From contig NC_134026.1 of NCBI RefSeq assembly GCF_964204645.1, positions 25,190,650 to 25,254,649 on the forward strand: DNA of 64,000 bases. The letters run 5' to 3'. Below, piece after piece: positions 37,901-50,600 of the stretch (positions are counted from its first letter, which is position 1; each line of letters begins with the position of its first letter). The stretch comes from Tubulanus polymorphus (taxonomy: Eukaryota > Nemertea > Palaeonemertea > Tubulaniformes > Tubulanidae). The notes below the pieces were generated by a model. That model worked only from the letters and a program-made list of their open reading frames with translations, was not told where the DNA came from and did no database searches. The translations under genes were made by a program, and so were the position numbers.

Positions 37901-39800
37901 TATTGATATCTCATTTTTCAGAATGCCTCATGGCCTACACCAGGAGGATGGTATAAGTCGAACGCCACTAATTTCTGTGATAATTACATCAAAACTACGA
38001 ACATGTACAAGAGCTGTGGCGCAGCTCTTAACCAAACGATGTTTGACGGAGATATTAATGCTTGTGTTTTAGATATTCAGGTATATGATAAGAGAGAGGA
38101 GTCGATGATTTGTAAATTTTGCGATTCATTACACACGGGTTGATAGTTACACGGGATGATATCTTGATTTGTTACAGGTCAGTGATAGTACTGATTGGGC
38201 GAATGCTGCATTAGAAGCAATTGCAGAATCTTGTATAACAGTCGCTTCCAAATATGTCATAGCTGATAATGCTACTGCTGCTGCTGGGATGGTAACTATG
38301 CCTGCGAACCTCATACTTGATATCCAAGATTCAACATGTCCAAGCAACTGTTCTGCTAGAGGAAATTGTGCGCAAGGTAATAACCGTCATACACCTCTCA
38401 AAAATATCATCACAATAAAATTCAATCAAATAACATGTTAGAATTTTCTTGCCAGGGGTGTGTCAATGCGATCCTGGTTTCGTTGGAGAAGATTGTTCAG
38501 TGGTATTAGGGGATCCTCCTGTTTTGTCTCACATGCCCAACGGAGGACTGTGCGACGTTCGTAAAATTGTCAGTTGCAAAGAAGCGACAATTTACGGTCA
38601 AAACTTTGCCACGGGACAAAATGTGACCTGCGTGATTCAGAAATTTGATGTAAGAACACTTCTACTGCCAATTCCAGTCATAGGAGTTCTACTAATGATA
38701 AATCGTAAATCTCTTTCAGTTAGCGGCGAATATGACTACTGGAAATACATCAACAACGAAAGCGACATTTGTCGGGCCAAATCAGGTGAAATGTCCTCTC
38801 CTGTCAAACCAGCCGGTCATTCTAGCAGTGAGTAACGATGGAGCAAAGCAGAGCAACGAAACCGTTCTTTATCTACCTTTTGACTCTGCTTGTTTTTACT
38901 GTAATATCGATCCAAATGTCAAACTTGGAAGTTGCGTCCGACAAAACCTGGTAATGTAGTTGTGAACAATTTTAATTCGAACATCAGAATTCTGCACTTT
39001 ATAATAATTGATTGATTTCATTTGTACGTCTCATGAATATTTCCTAGGGCGGTTCCTGTATTATAAATGGTATATGTTACGCGGTAGGTGAACAGAACCC
39101 GAATAACAAATGCCTGGTATGCACTCCTTCATCGACAGATACGAGTTGGACTAAAAATATCAATTGTAAGTACAGAAACCGCAACTATTAGGCTAACCTG
39201 CCGTAATATTTTTCCTGAAAAATATTCATATCTCTGTTGTTGTGTGTATGTTACAGACAAAACATTTCTTATATTATTATTCAGTATCTGGTTGCGTTAC
39301 ACCCAGTCCACAGGGCGGACTCAGTGATACCGATATCATCATTATTTGTGTTGTCATCGCCGTTTTCGTCGCACTTCTTATCATTTTAGTGATTTATATT
39401 TATCAACGGAACAATAGGTAACAATATCAATACTGTATTCAGAGGTGATCTCTTTCGGTGAGGGCTAGATATTTATATTCAAGGTATTCTACTACATAAA
39501 ATGTACGACGAAGGAGAATTTTGATATTATATCTTATGTATTCTATATAGCAGGTCAGGTCAGGGATCAAAACCCGATGAAGAACCAAAACCTACCGTAC
39601 CACCAGTAAGAATGATATCCAACAGACCGAGATATTCGACTTCTAGCCCAGAATACGATAACCCAGCTTACGATACAACATCGGATTTTGAACGCACCCA
39701 GCGGTTTGATCAGTCACAGTTACATATCTTGGAGGACGACGACGAATACCAGCCGAGCGTACAAATAGCCAATTCCCAAGATGCGAATACGCGAATGTAG
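28910..39800 (+). CDS. Giant type I membrane protein: duplicated EGF/LamG/Ig/VWD/EGF/IPT module, TM helix, NPAY tail
   Basis: Exons: 28910-28976, 29118-29219, 29346-29972, 30065-30273, 30359-30454, 30537-30719, 30858-31052, 31253-31329, 31525-31588, 31771-31980, 32215-32317, 32439-32547, 32633-32796, 33018-33118, 33191-33346, 33428-33581, 33655-33836, 33914-34126, 34246-34351, 34444-35109, 35191-35250, 35319-35542, 35658-35747, 35797-36222, 36311-36390, 36471-36534, 36632-36883, 36996-37095, 37184-37292, 37422-37606, 37696-37838, 37922-38080, 38178-38376, 38456-38649, 38720-38950, 39048-39165, 39285-39417, 39551-39800; 2266 residues. Signal peptide 1-23; EGF to 56; LamG-like to 265; Ig-like; VWD about 505-680 (NDPHITTFDG, GLCGDFD); EGF and IPT-like to 1004. 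Second copy: EGF 1005, LamG 1040-1261, Thr-rich linker, Ig-like, VWD 1528-1730 (GLCGNFDG), EGF 1950, IPT to 2100. TM about 2158-2180; tail has DNPAYD. Closest known layout is VWDE; a cell-surface adhesion or scavenger role is inference. Confidence 0.88.
31377..31387 (+). repeat. tRNA A-box-like SINE remnant in intron 8 of the giant gene
   Basis: TGGCCTAGTGG followed by TTAAAATCAGG matches the A-box consensus of tRNA-derived SINEs. No B-box at the expected distance, so at most a fragment. Confidence 0.3.
32022..32060 (+). repeat. tRNA B-box-like SINE remnant in intron 10 of the giant gene
   Basis: GCGGGTTCGAGTCCTGC (around 32026-32043) is a good RNA polymerase III B-box with flanking stem. 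There is no acceptor arm or anticodon stem around it, so it is a SINE tail and not a tRNA. Confidence 0.4.
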
Positions 39801-40649
39801 AAAATAATTACCGTTAGTTGAATCATGTATTCAAAATATACCTATCTTCATGAAAAGTATTGGTTTCGATAATGCCATTAGTTCATGTTTATAAAGTGTT
39901 TTTAGGTATCATATTCATTATAATAACTATATGGGATATAATGTATTCGACAATACTCTTCCGGCAGCGTGCTAACGACTGTTCAACAATGCTCCATCCA
40001 TATTATTCATACATTATATACCAGTCGTTTGTCAATAATGTTGTGATACGTTCCAAAATTGAGAAAATACAGTTTAAGTTAAAAGTTATACTCATGGAAG
40101 TTTGTACTTAAACCCCTAACTTATTAGTTATTTAGCGGGCGATCGGGACTTTTATTACATTTTTATGAAAAACAACTTTAACGGACGTTAACTTATATTT
40201 TTCAATTATTCATTCAGCTCTAATTATGTTCAATCGTGCATGCACGTACGTACGTGGTTTATAATAAACATTTGTTAAAGCAGATACATCACAATTAAGT
40301 CGTTCAATTTTTTCAAAGAGTTCAAGCCGACCTATTGTTTTGTGTTACTCCTTTTACACCACACGTGTACTTCGCATTCTTAAACGAAAGTATGTATTCA
40401 AACTAGACTAAAGAAAATACATCAACATTTGATACATTTTTCTTTTTCCATCGCTTGTGCATTATTACTCTTGTATGCTGTCTATACTCTTCTGGTTGCT
40501 AAAAGATTAGGTCAAAAAAAGCTTTGCGGACCTGAGAGATACTTATCTCTCGAGCTGTCCGATCATGATCGCACGATCAGCCAATCACGTGGAAAATGTC
40601 TGATATTTCCTCCGTTCAAGATGAAGTGGTCGTCGTCGTTGTGTCTGCA
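39801..40649. promoter_or_regulatory. Convergent 3' ends: poly(A) signals on both strands
   Basis: Plus-strand AATAAA at 40263-40268 lies about 460 bases after the stop of the giant gene. Minus-strand AATAAA (TTTATT at 40151-40156) lies about 500 bases beyond the minus-strand stop at 40650. If both are used, the two 3' UTRs overlap by roughly 100 bases. A short palindromic run (TGCATGCACGTACGTACGTG) occurs near 40240-40255. Confidence 0.4.
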
Positions 40650-43600
40650 TCAGGCAAATGTCCGCGGCAGGTGCGCGAGTTGATATTCACTGAACGTCTT
40701 TACGACATGATTGGTTCCACCATGACCTTGTATCTGCAAATATTTACTATTCAACCAACGACAGTTGACGACAAATAACACCAACCCAATCACTAAGATA
40801 GACCACTAAAACATTCGTTTTTCGCCGATTCTTTCAAAGAAAATAAGCAAATAAGGTTGATTTCTAGAAATTATTGTCACAAAATACACCAATTGTTGAG
40901 TATTGGACGTATTCCGGCCACGCTACCTTTTCATTAGATATTGCAATTTTCCGTCTCATTTCCGAATGCCATTATGATCTTAATAACTACAACATATCAT
41001 GTGGAGTTGAATGCAAATATGGCTGCTAACGATCGAATAATGCCGTCAATTGCCGTCAGAAGCAAGCCCTTTGCAGGCACTTCTACGATGACACAATTAT
41101 GCAATTACCTTGAAAGTAGTTCCTCGAACACGACTCTGGAGTAACAGGTTATTCACGATTTGCGAAAATTTCATCGTTAGGTTTTGAATTACCGCGTTCC
41201 TCAAAATACGTCATTTTGCATCAGTAGTTATGGTATATATTGGTAAACTCAAAAGTTTCTACCAGATTTATGACGAGAACTTTGTGGATTTTTTCAAGCA
41301 AGGTCGTCGCTTTTTTCATAGAATTATCTCCTTATAGGAAATCAACTTTATTACATCGTCGCATCAAATGATTAATGCATGGCACGACGCGGTTTTTCGT
41401 TTAATATTGATTAATGTCTTTTTGCGACGATTCATATGTCAGAATATGAGGCATCAGTCTCAGCTCTGAGAAATGGCATTCATTTTCTGAAATTAGGCAA
41501 ACAATTCTTCATTAATTCCTGTTTATCTGACATTTCATCTCATCGAGAAGCCATTTATTTCCACGGGATAAAGCGCTCTTTTTACCAGGATACGTCCAAC
41601 CTGATGCTCTAAGATTAATGGAAATTGAATATTAATGGTTATTCTAGCAGTTTTGATGATACGTGTAGTTATATATATATCTATGAATGATTAAATATTT
41701 TCTTTACTGACTGTCGGTACCGAATATGATTGTTATTTGAGACGGAGAAGTATTTCAATAACAACCGCAAAAAGACAGTGCTGAGATGATGATTGATATA
41801 ACATTATTTCGGCTAGTTTACAAAATCGTAGCATCCGAATATTGTCGCTACATGCATGCACTGATTGCAATAAGCTTCTACAGACTCATTCGTTATTTTG
41901 TTGACAAGCTCATTAATTACTCGGTTGTTGAACGGCGGGGGTAATCTGGCACCGGCGGCCAGCAGCTCGACAGTAATGTAGAGAGGAATCACGTGGAAGC
42001 GCTGTTCTTTGGTGCAAAGACTCTGAAAAGTCCAGACCTGATGTGTTATTAGTGATTTCGGATCGTACGCCAACGTATTCTGCACGTATGCTTTACTAAG
42101 GAAGTTATTATGAGGCATTTTCTGAGGCGTGAAGTCACACCACATTGCGTTCTTTCTATTCTCGCTTAAGTTGATTTGATACTTTTTAATTTCATATAGT
42201 AACACCATTCCTGTAATGACACGGTCGCTAGAAAGGTGAGGATTTCTGCAGCGATCAACGTGGACTTTAGTTAACGCCTACGGGGTTCGGATATGGTTTA
42301 AGTTTGCTTAATTGAATCTCCATCACATATTAAGGTTGATACCAGTTTGACAATGCCGACACTCTGCCAGCACACAATGTTGCGTGACTCGATTTTCGAC
42401 AGAATAAAGCTCGCATTTCCAGCCTTATCTCGCATAGGACGACTGTGGGTAACCCTAGATGACTTTGATGATATGGTGATCTATGAGCGCAGCTATGTCC
42501 GACGTAATTGCGTTAGCCTAAACACTAGCGGCAAAATTACCTTCCTATTAGTTGTTTCTCCGTTCACCAAATGGCGAATAAGCGGTCCCTGGCAATTTTT
42601 AGTGGCGTTGGCAAGTTAATAGTTAATCCATCGGCAAACTAGGGAGTTGGGGTGTTTAAGTCAGCAGTATATTTCTTCGATTAGCTCTATAAATTCTACG
42701 TGGACAATTGGTAAATCATGTATATGATGGTTTTGTTGAGGTAGTGAAGATAATAATACCGAACCACTGTTCGTTATACAGAAGAAAAACACAAATTTTC
42801 TCCTTGTCCTTTTGTTTTTTATCCATACAAAATGTCATCGAATATAACATTGACAGTAAGTGTGTATATGATTGCCAGGCAGATTCGAACCCCACTTGTC
42901 TTGTCACTTTTCCGCCTGTTGCGTCATTGAATCTCTTCACACGAATGTATATGTCAAAATATCCATTATCGTACTTGATCTCTTTATGATGATTTGAGAA
43001 GTCCGTGATGGGAAGGTTTACGCTGATTAAAACATTTATAGTGGAGAAAGTATCGCTTAAGCCAATTGGATCTCTGGACATGATAAGCACTGACATATGC
43101 AACTAGAGGATCATTGATTATCATTAACAACAAAAGCTGTCAGTGAATAATAAATACTCAACTAGGTTATTTTGGTACATATCTCCCATAATGTTGCGAT
43201 CGCATAAAGTACCGAAGGGAAAGACTGTTTTGATATCTTCATTTCGTAGATTTCACATTACTATGTACACTCGTAGTCGAAACCTAAAACCTTTCATTTT
43301 TGACGACGTTCAATCTTAGCCATCTTTAAGAATTGTTAATCAACTATCAAATATCTAACTTCAATCAGACGTATTTCATCGTAGCAAAACAGTCTGCATT
43401 TCGTTTGATCGATCGAAACATCCGATTTGAATTCAAATTTCCGCGATTGTCGTGTTGTCGAAAGAGCAGACCGAACTACTGTGTTAGTCAGCGAAACGGC
43501 AGCGGTGATCAGTAACCAATCCAATCATAAAATAATGCTTTAGATATCACGCTGAGATACCATTTCCAATGACAGTTACTTAAGCCGAAAGCGAATCTTC

Positions 43601-45203
43601 CATGGACTTCATCTTCAGTAAAGCCCGTGTGTTGCTGCATTTTGACAAAGCAATATTGTGATACTGAATAAATAACTCGGCTGGTCGCTGCTAGTTAGAC
43701 TGAAATATTCAATTGATTGGAGTGGTTTTGCCACAGGGTCATAGAACGGAAGAATCGCAGCCACCAGTTGCTCATCTTAAAGATCATCAGACGTCGACGC
43801 AAGAAGCATCAAAGCACCCTTTGCCAGTTTAATCAGTGCAACACAGTGCGAATCACCTATTGCCTACGTTAAGTGGCATAGCACACCTTCGTGCGGAGGC
43901 CTGGTAATATCCATCCACATATTGATTTACCTTAAGACATAGAGGCGACAGACGATAAGGAGATAAGTCAACCGGCCTTTAGTACCGCAATTGTAAGTGT
44001 GGGACAGATCGCAAGAGAGTAGTAGTGTCGCAGTGAATCGTTTTCAATCGTTGCAAGCGCCAATAGAACGAGAGACTGGCGAGGCGTAATAATTTCATTT
44101 GGTATATTTTTGATGTTTCCGTATAGAAGTTCGGTCCAGAAATGGTCTTTCTACGTGGCAAAGTGAATCGCAAATACAAAAGAAACAGAATCAGCAATTC
44201 GTGATGGACGGATTTTAATCTTCTCGGAGGGAATCGCATTATCATCGACAGTAATAGCGTGCGGAATACCTTCAGTAAGACCGACTCATTCTGCCTTCGC
44301 TTAAAAAAAGGATGGACGCCAGCGGTATTTCGACATTTTCCATTGATGATAAGATATGGAGGTAAGGAGTTTTTGACTGTGAATAGAACCTTAATTCGGA
44401 ATCTTGAATACGTTATACCTGTATCTACGAAAATTTACGATGATAATTGATTTAATACTGCAATTACTTGAAAACGTACGGCCTTGTTTCGATAGCTATC
44501 ATTTCATATTTGGTTATTATAAAGTTTTGTTCTTGAAGAAAACATTTAACATTTCGTCTGTGATAATAGTAAGAAATACATTGACGTTTACCCAAATCTC
44601 ATAGTTTTTATTCCAACCCTTCATTTAGAAATGAAAGCGGTTTCAACAATTTGACATCATTTATTATTTACGTAAAAGTTTTCTTTGTTTCCCTTGAACG
44701 ATACAACTACTATTTTGGTTTGTAATCGGGTGATTTGATGGCATATGTAAATATTCATAGGTCTGGGAATGCGACTTTATCTGATAGTAGTTTACGTTCC
44801 ATGGGAAATGACTACGCCTACACAACTAACCAGGGAAATCATAGTCACTGGAGTTCGAGTACTGTATATCGAGCATCATCTCTGCAGGTTTCTCAAGCAT
44901 GCGTATCATTTGTCACTCAATTTTGCTATCTAAATTCATTAGAAAATATTACGATTTTAGACAAAAGCGCAGTCCGTCGATGAGTTTTCGCAATTTGTGT
45001 TATTCTGAAGAATCTTTAACATTGGTAGCTTAAGATAGTTATACTCCACGCCCCTTTGGATACCCATGAATTCTAGAAGGGTCAATATTGATATTTGTTC
45101 TGCTAATAAAAGCTCACTCTTGTCACAGTGAGCTCTCGGCTGGCAGTCGTAAGAAGGCAGCCGATTTAACTGAAAATGAAATATACGTGTACATAGGGTC
45201 CCC
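40650..45203 (-). CDS. Unrecognised single-pass membrane protein, C-terminal part, minus strand (hand-built model)
   Basis: Phase-compatible exons, 5' to 3': 45203-45118, 44881-44831, 44269-43973, 43775-43665, 43478-43371, 43089-42975, 42454-42343, 42277-41862, 41199-41109, 40805-40650 (TGA at 40652-40650). The last exon opens WSILVIGLVLFVVNCRW, a membrane helix, then a hydrophilic tail of about 34 residues. The 416-base exon is the strongest: 138 open codons with G/C-rich third positions (ITVELLAAGARLPPPFNN). Upstream exons read like extracellular beta-rich domains (STINVLISVNLPITDF) with scattered Cys. Donors GTAATT, GTGAGC and GTTAGT are good; GTGCAT, GTCTGA and GTTGAC are weak. Codon 44153-44151 is TAG in frame, discussed in the findings. 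I recognise no family. It could be a real gene, a decayed one, or partly mis-spliced here. Confidence 0.5.
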
Positions 45204-47433
45204 CTGGAAATCAGATGTTAATGGACGCCAAACCGATCCAATAAATAGCAGGTCTAGGGCTCTCCAACTTCGTTTATATAATATAGAGAAAATAAACTCA
45301 AATGGAATTGTTGCTCCAGGCCCAGAGAATATATCCACATGATTCTAATCTATACCAATGAGCGGTATAAACCTTTTTGAAACGTCACTGTGTGCTTGTG
45401 CTTGCTTGAGGGGGCTTCAAACGCCAGTGTAGACAGGTGACAATAATCCTTGCATAGATAACCCGAGTACTATGTTCATTACGGCATAAATCTTAAGCAA
45501 TATCACAGAACAAACAAATTCATGACTGGTTGATTGAACAGTTCATTAAATCCATACCGACAGGACTGAGGAGATACGCGTTCACGCGACCACTTAGCGG
45601 AAACCAAAAACAAACAACCCATCCATCGATCCAACCAGTCACACTAGAATTAATGAAATGATCAAACTTGATTTAGAATTTTGATCAGGGTCAGCTCGTG
45701 AAAGAAGCTGAAATTTTGAGAATATTCTCTTCCAGATCAAAACCCTCTAGTTTATTTCTAGTGCTCGCCGAGACCATCGTTATATCTTGTCTTGTATCGT
45801 ACTTTCGAAACCGTACAATATTCAGCTTTCGCCAGTTCTCTTAAGATATCTGTTTCTGTCGGATCACGATGAAAAAGCTTAAGAATCTTAAATAACAGGT
45901 TTCCCTGAACATCGTTAATCAGCTTGTAAAAATCGCCATCTCCGGGCGAGACTTAAATCGAAATCGTACAACAACCCGAAACGGTCGTGCAGCACGCGAT
46001 TATTGAACTTCTAAGATTTAAACTTCATTAATGTAACATAATGAAGAAATATTTTTCTCTTCACAAAGATACAGCATTGCAGAACACTTCATCGTAAAAC
46101 TGGAATATTCACATCACAGTAATTGGTCCTCAATACATGGCCCACGTGTCTTTCACACGATTTTCGTGGGATTTTTTTCTGATTGAACTGATACGAATTG
46201 CATAGAAGCGTTCATAATCTAGTCACACTCGTATCTCGTGGTAATCTAGTCGTGAATATATAATGTACGTCCACTTAACTGGATAATAGCGCAGATCAGA
46301 TTGATGCAAACTGACGCACTTGGGACACACGGTATATTGGCCATTTGTCAACCAATTGCAGTTCCTTGGGACTCCTGATCATGGATCAAGCGGGTGATGG
46401 CTCCAGTACCACCAATGATTCAAAGTGGAAGTAGCTTGCTCGACAATTTGATCGCGTTTTAGCCTTCACTGACCATGTTTACCCATAATCATGTTGTCGG
46501 TTGTACCCTCGGTGGCCATTGGGCTGTTTTCATTTTTCTTAAATAACAATAACGGTACAATATTATTTATCAAAGTACTTATAGGCGAGGATATGTGTTC
46601 CCTCTCGGCTATATGATGTTGTCATCTACCACTTAATAACAGCAAAAGCACGATGTCGCTTGCAGCAATATCAGCAGAACAGTCGAACAAAATATCTATA
46701 TACTTCGATCATCTTTTTATATTAGTCCAATTTCATGTTCGTTATTACAGCTAAACCGTCGGCATTTTTATGTGTTGAGTAGTATGAGAAACGCCTTTGC
46801 CATGCGTTGACATTTTCCCCCACGCGGTGCGGGCGACGCGCCACGAAATCTATAGTAATGACCACGTCTGACACCGTGTAATTGTGTATCCGGATGTCAT
46901 TTCAAGCCGTAAATCACTCCATACCGCTGTTCACATCGAGTTTCACTCAAACCCATCAACTTGTCACTGTCCATACATTACACGCAAATAGCAGTTATGG
47001 CTTCTAATTCATAGTTATTTCTAGATTTATGTGTCCAGCGTCTCAAATACGGTGTTTTTCATTACGACAAGAGAGCTTCTTACAAAATATTAGCCGACCG
47101 AAAACTACATGTTCCAGCTGAGCGTATTTATCAGAGAAACTACAGATTCCCAAACGCATAATTATGGCTGGTATTTGCAGCCATTATCAAATAGTACGTG
47201 GTTTGTAAGTATACGCCGAGTGCAAGATTTGCAATGCTGTTGAATTAATCTTCGGATGCATCGTTTCATAAGTTTTCATTCATCCAGTGATAACTTAATT
47301 GTTCAACGAGAACGTCTTGTGATAAAGATGAGTTATTTTAGACGCATGTCCATATATACAACTCAGTTATTCTTCACGATTAAGTGAGTCGGTTTTCCGT
47401 GTAAGCTTTTCGTCCCAGAGAAAGAACTAATTC

Positions 47434-47655
47434 GGATAGTCTCAGATAATCCTTGAAATATATATACATATAACTAATTATTGAATTTCCGTGAGTCCTG
47501 TGAGAGAAGGGAAAGCTAGGGCAGATCATTTCATTGTCTGTAGTGTTGCATAAAAAGCTTAACATCGTTTGGCCACATTGTCAGCATCGAATTGGAAATC
47601 GAAAGCAATGTTACCCGAAGAGATACCACCATGTTCCTATTGACGTCCCTGCAGA
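47434..47655 (-). CDS. Candidate upstream exons of the minus-strand gene (two)
   Basis: Two stretches could join the chain at 45203. One follows an acceptor ending CTGCAG near 47650 and reads NMVVSLRVTLLSISNSM before a possible GTGGCC donor. The other follows a strong polypyrimidine acceptor (CTTTCCCTTCTCTCACAG, about 47490-47507) and reads THGNSIISYM to a GTATAT donor. Phases agree with each other and with 45203, but both are short and the evidence is thin. Confidence 0.25.
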
Positions 47656-50600
47656 ACTAGTTACCCGTAACATATTGCCTGCTTTATTGGAGTCCAATAG
47701 ATGATATTCATCAACCGAATAATGGTTTCTTTTTCATGGCTAATTTGTTATCCTTTGAACGTTAATTCATAGCACGGTCTTTTTGGTCTTTCAAATATTG
47801 GCGATAAAAAATGAGTCTGTGAATAAATTGCATATGGTCTAATGTCGAAATGGTATCAATTGATATGGATAAGTAATATTGATTTTGGAGACCATTTGAT
47901 TCTATTTGGACTGCAGGTCGGTTTTTGATGATAGAGTATGTGGACGGAAGCTATCGTTGATTCCGATTCATCTGGTATGTCACATAACGAATGAGAGTAC
48001 GCAATATCTGATATATCCGAATTCTTCCAACATTAAACACAGAAGCGGCGCTACTAAAGGTCATTAATCACTAAACACGTCACGAATCCGTCATGTTGAC
48101 TAGTTTTTACCATCGACGCGGGCGATAGGTAGAATATCAGACACTTTCGAAGATGCTTTTAATCTATTTGTCATCGGTGGCATCATCTTACGTCTCGACT
48201 TTGACAAATGTTTTCTACGCGCGCACAAATGATCAACTCGGTAGCGAAGAGATAAATTCTGCGCGCAGACATAGATATAACAGACCAAAATGGCGACACG
48301 TATATGGAGATTCATTTTCACGATGAATAATGAATGGCGGCATAGACTTGAAAAAATCAAATCTTCATTAATTTATATTCAGTGTACCTATTCATCTATT
48401 TTCTCGTGTAATCCGAAATGGGTCTAGACTGAAATTAAATATTTTTTCTTCGATATAATGGAGGTCTTATCAAACATGAATATTCTCACTAAGTCCCGTT
48501 GAGATTATGTCTACGTTCGCAGCGGCGAAGAAAACCTTAATAAAACGTTGCAAGGTTGGTTAAATGAAACCCTGAGTAGAGCTTCTTTTGATTGACAGAC
48601 TCCTCTGACACATTGTTCCATCATTTCATATTGAATCGATCGATCAAATTCAACCATCATTCAAAATTATTCAAAGCATCATCGATAACCGTGCATATCA
48701 ATATTGATATATACGGCCCTGTCTCGGAACCGACCAGTATCTGATCATCATGCAATGGAGGTGTCTCGGTAACTGAATATCTATGTTGGTTGACAACTTC
48801 TGCCATTTTTGAGTTGCAGAATACTTTCTCGGGATTTCTCGATGATTTACGATCATACATATACATACAAATTGATGAGCATATGCATTTTATCTTCTCG
48901 ATCTGTCGGTTATTGCGAGTCTAAATACTAAAATACTGAAATAAAATTTATCTTTATATTTTCCGCTACTCTGTGGTATATCGAGTTGATATTTCAGTGT
49001 AAGCATCCACATTGCGATAAAGATAAATTACATTTGATTCGTTTTGCTGATGTGATTACGGTAATAATGATTACATCTTCGGAAAAAGCCTTCGAAGATT
49101 GAACCTGGCAATGCCAGTGCACACCCGGTCGTGAAATGCATATTTTTCGCTTCACTTAAATCTCCAATTCCACCCTTATGTTACCATAGAGAATGACAAT
49201 GCACAGTGATATGTTACGACTTGTTGAAAGCGTTACAAATTGAAGCGAAAAATTGAAAACCAAGACTAGATTTCAAGCTATTATTTCAATCAATTGTTCG
49301 CTATGGAAATATAAATGATGACAACCTTTTTGGTAAATCGGACGAAAAATGCTTCGTAATTTAATTCAGAGGTTTGAAGTGGCGTAACCATGATGCATTT
49401 TAGGCAGAACAAGCATCAAAGATCAAAGCTATGGACCCTTGATAGTTTGCTTGGATGAGAGTGCTGCACGAAGACAATATTCGTAATCTGGCCTCAAAGC
49501 GTAGATACGTGAACTAATGGTTTCTACAATGAATGAAAAATTGGAAGTCTAGAAAGCATCGGTGCCACAAACCGCAGTCGATTCCACATGTTTCCAAATT
49601 GAGACAAATGACAAACATACTTCGCAAAACAAGCAGGCCCCTTGTCATTGATAAATCGCATTTTTCCTTGCACACTAATTTATACGCATTTATTGCGAGG
49701 TACTTTGATATTTCCGTCAGATTCGTCTGAACTGCGCCGTGTAACTGGAAATGAGAATGCATTTGCAGACAACAAGTTGGTATCCGTGCGTGGATTTCTG
49801 TAAGGGCCATTATAATAATTCTCGAATGTCGTTCGCCTTCAAATGTATAAGTCATAATACCGAGTCCGCGGTACTCCATTGTCAGCATTCTCAGAAGCTC
49901 GTAAAATAACGATAAATTCGTATGCATTACGTTCCGAGGAATCCTTAGTCAAAACATTATGTTTCGTCGATGACACATTATCTGGTAAAATCTCCCTATG
50001 GTTCCATTAATTGCATCGTTCAATCAAATCCGAGACTGGTCTTGCAACAAATCTTGTATTTGACAACGAGACTGGCTCTGCGGGAACCAGTCCAATATAT
50101 ACTTCAGCGGCCACTTTTTCGAATAACGTTGACAGCATGCTTAATGATACAGGTCTAGTGTAAAATCATTACATTTCATCATCTCAATGTGTAAAGCTTA
50201 GGGAAAAGCAAAGCTTTCGAAAAAAGAACTACAGGCTGAATGAACAGAAGTCTCGATGAGGCACTACTCCAAGCACTAATGAAGGGTGTTATTACTAAAA
50301 TGTGCCAACGTATAGAACTGATCAGGGACTGGTTTCTGATCAAGACTCAACTCATTTTCGGTTTCGTGTAGTATTCTGCTCAGAAACAAAAACAACCCAA
50401 ACGATTTATCTAAATAAGAGACACACTAATGGATAAATGTTAATTACCATCGCGTCAAAAGAAACTTCTTTGACTTGACAATTGTTATTGTAAACGTCGT
50501 GTTTAGTATGTCTATCTTGTCTGACGAATGGCATCATTTTCTGTTCGTACACCGCTCCTAGTTAAAGCAATATCACCATGTAATGGTGTTCACAGCTGAA

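Noticed and set aside
42880..42900. Minus-strand B-box-like GGTTCGAATC
   Set aside because: No tRNA structure around it and no A-box; single short match.
40650..45203. Assignment of the minus-strand protein to polycystin/REJ, CatSper auxiliary or cadherin families
   Set aside because: Each was considered because of the single helix and beta-rich ectodomain, but no diagnostic motif (GPS site, PLAT domain, cadherin Ca-binding DxNDN) is visible.
45088..45342. 84-codon plus-strand ORF
   Set aside because: The minus strand here gives an exon with a polypyrimidine acceptor and a GTGAGC donor that fits the phase chain, so the plus ORF is more likely its shadow.
49514..49927. 137-codon minus-strand ORF
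   Set aside because: With this base composition and six frames about one ORF this long is expected by chance in 24 kb; no good splice sites bound it and the opposite strand is also partly open. It could still hide an exon.
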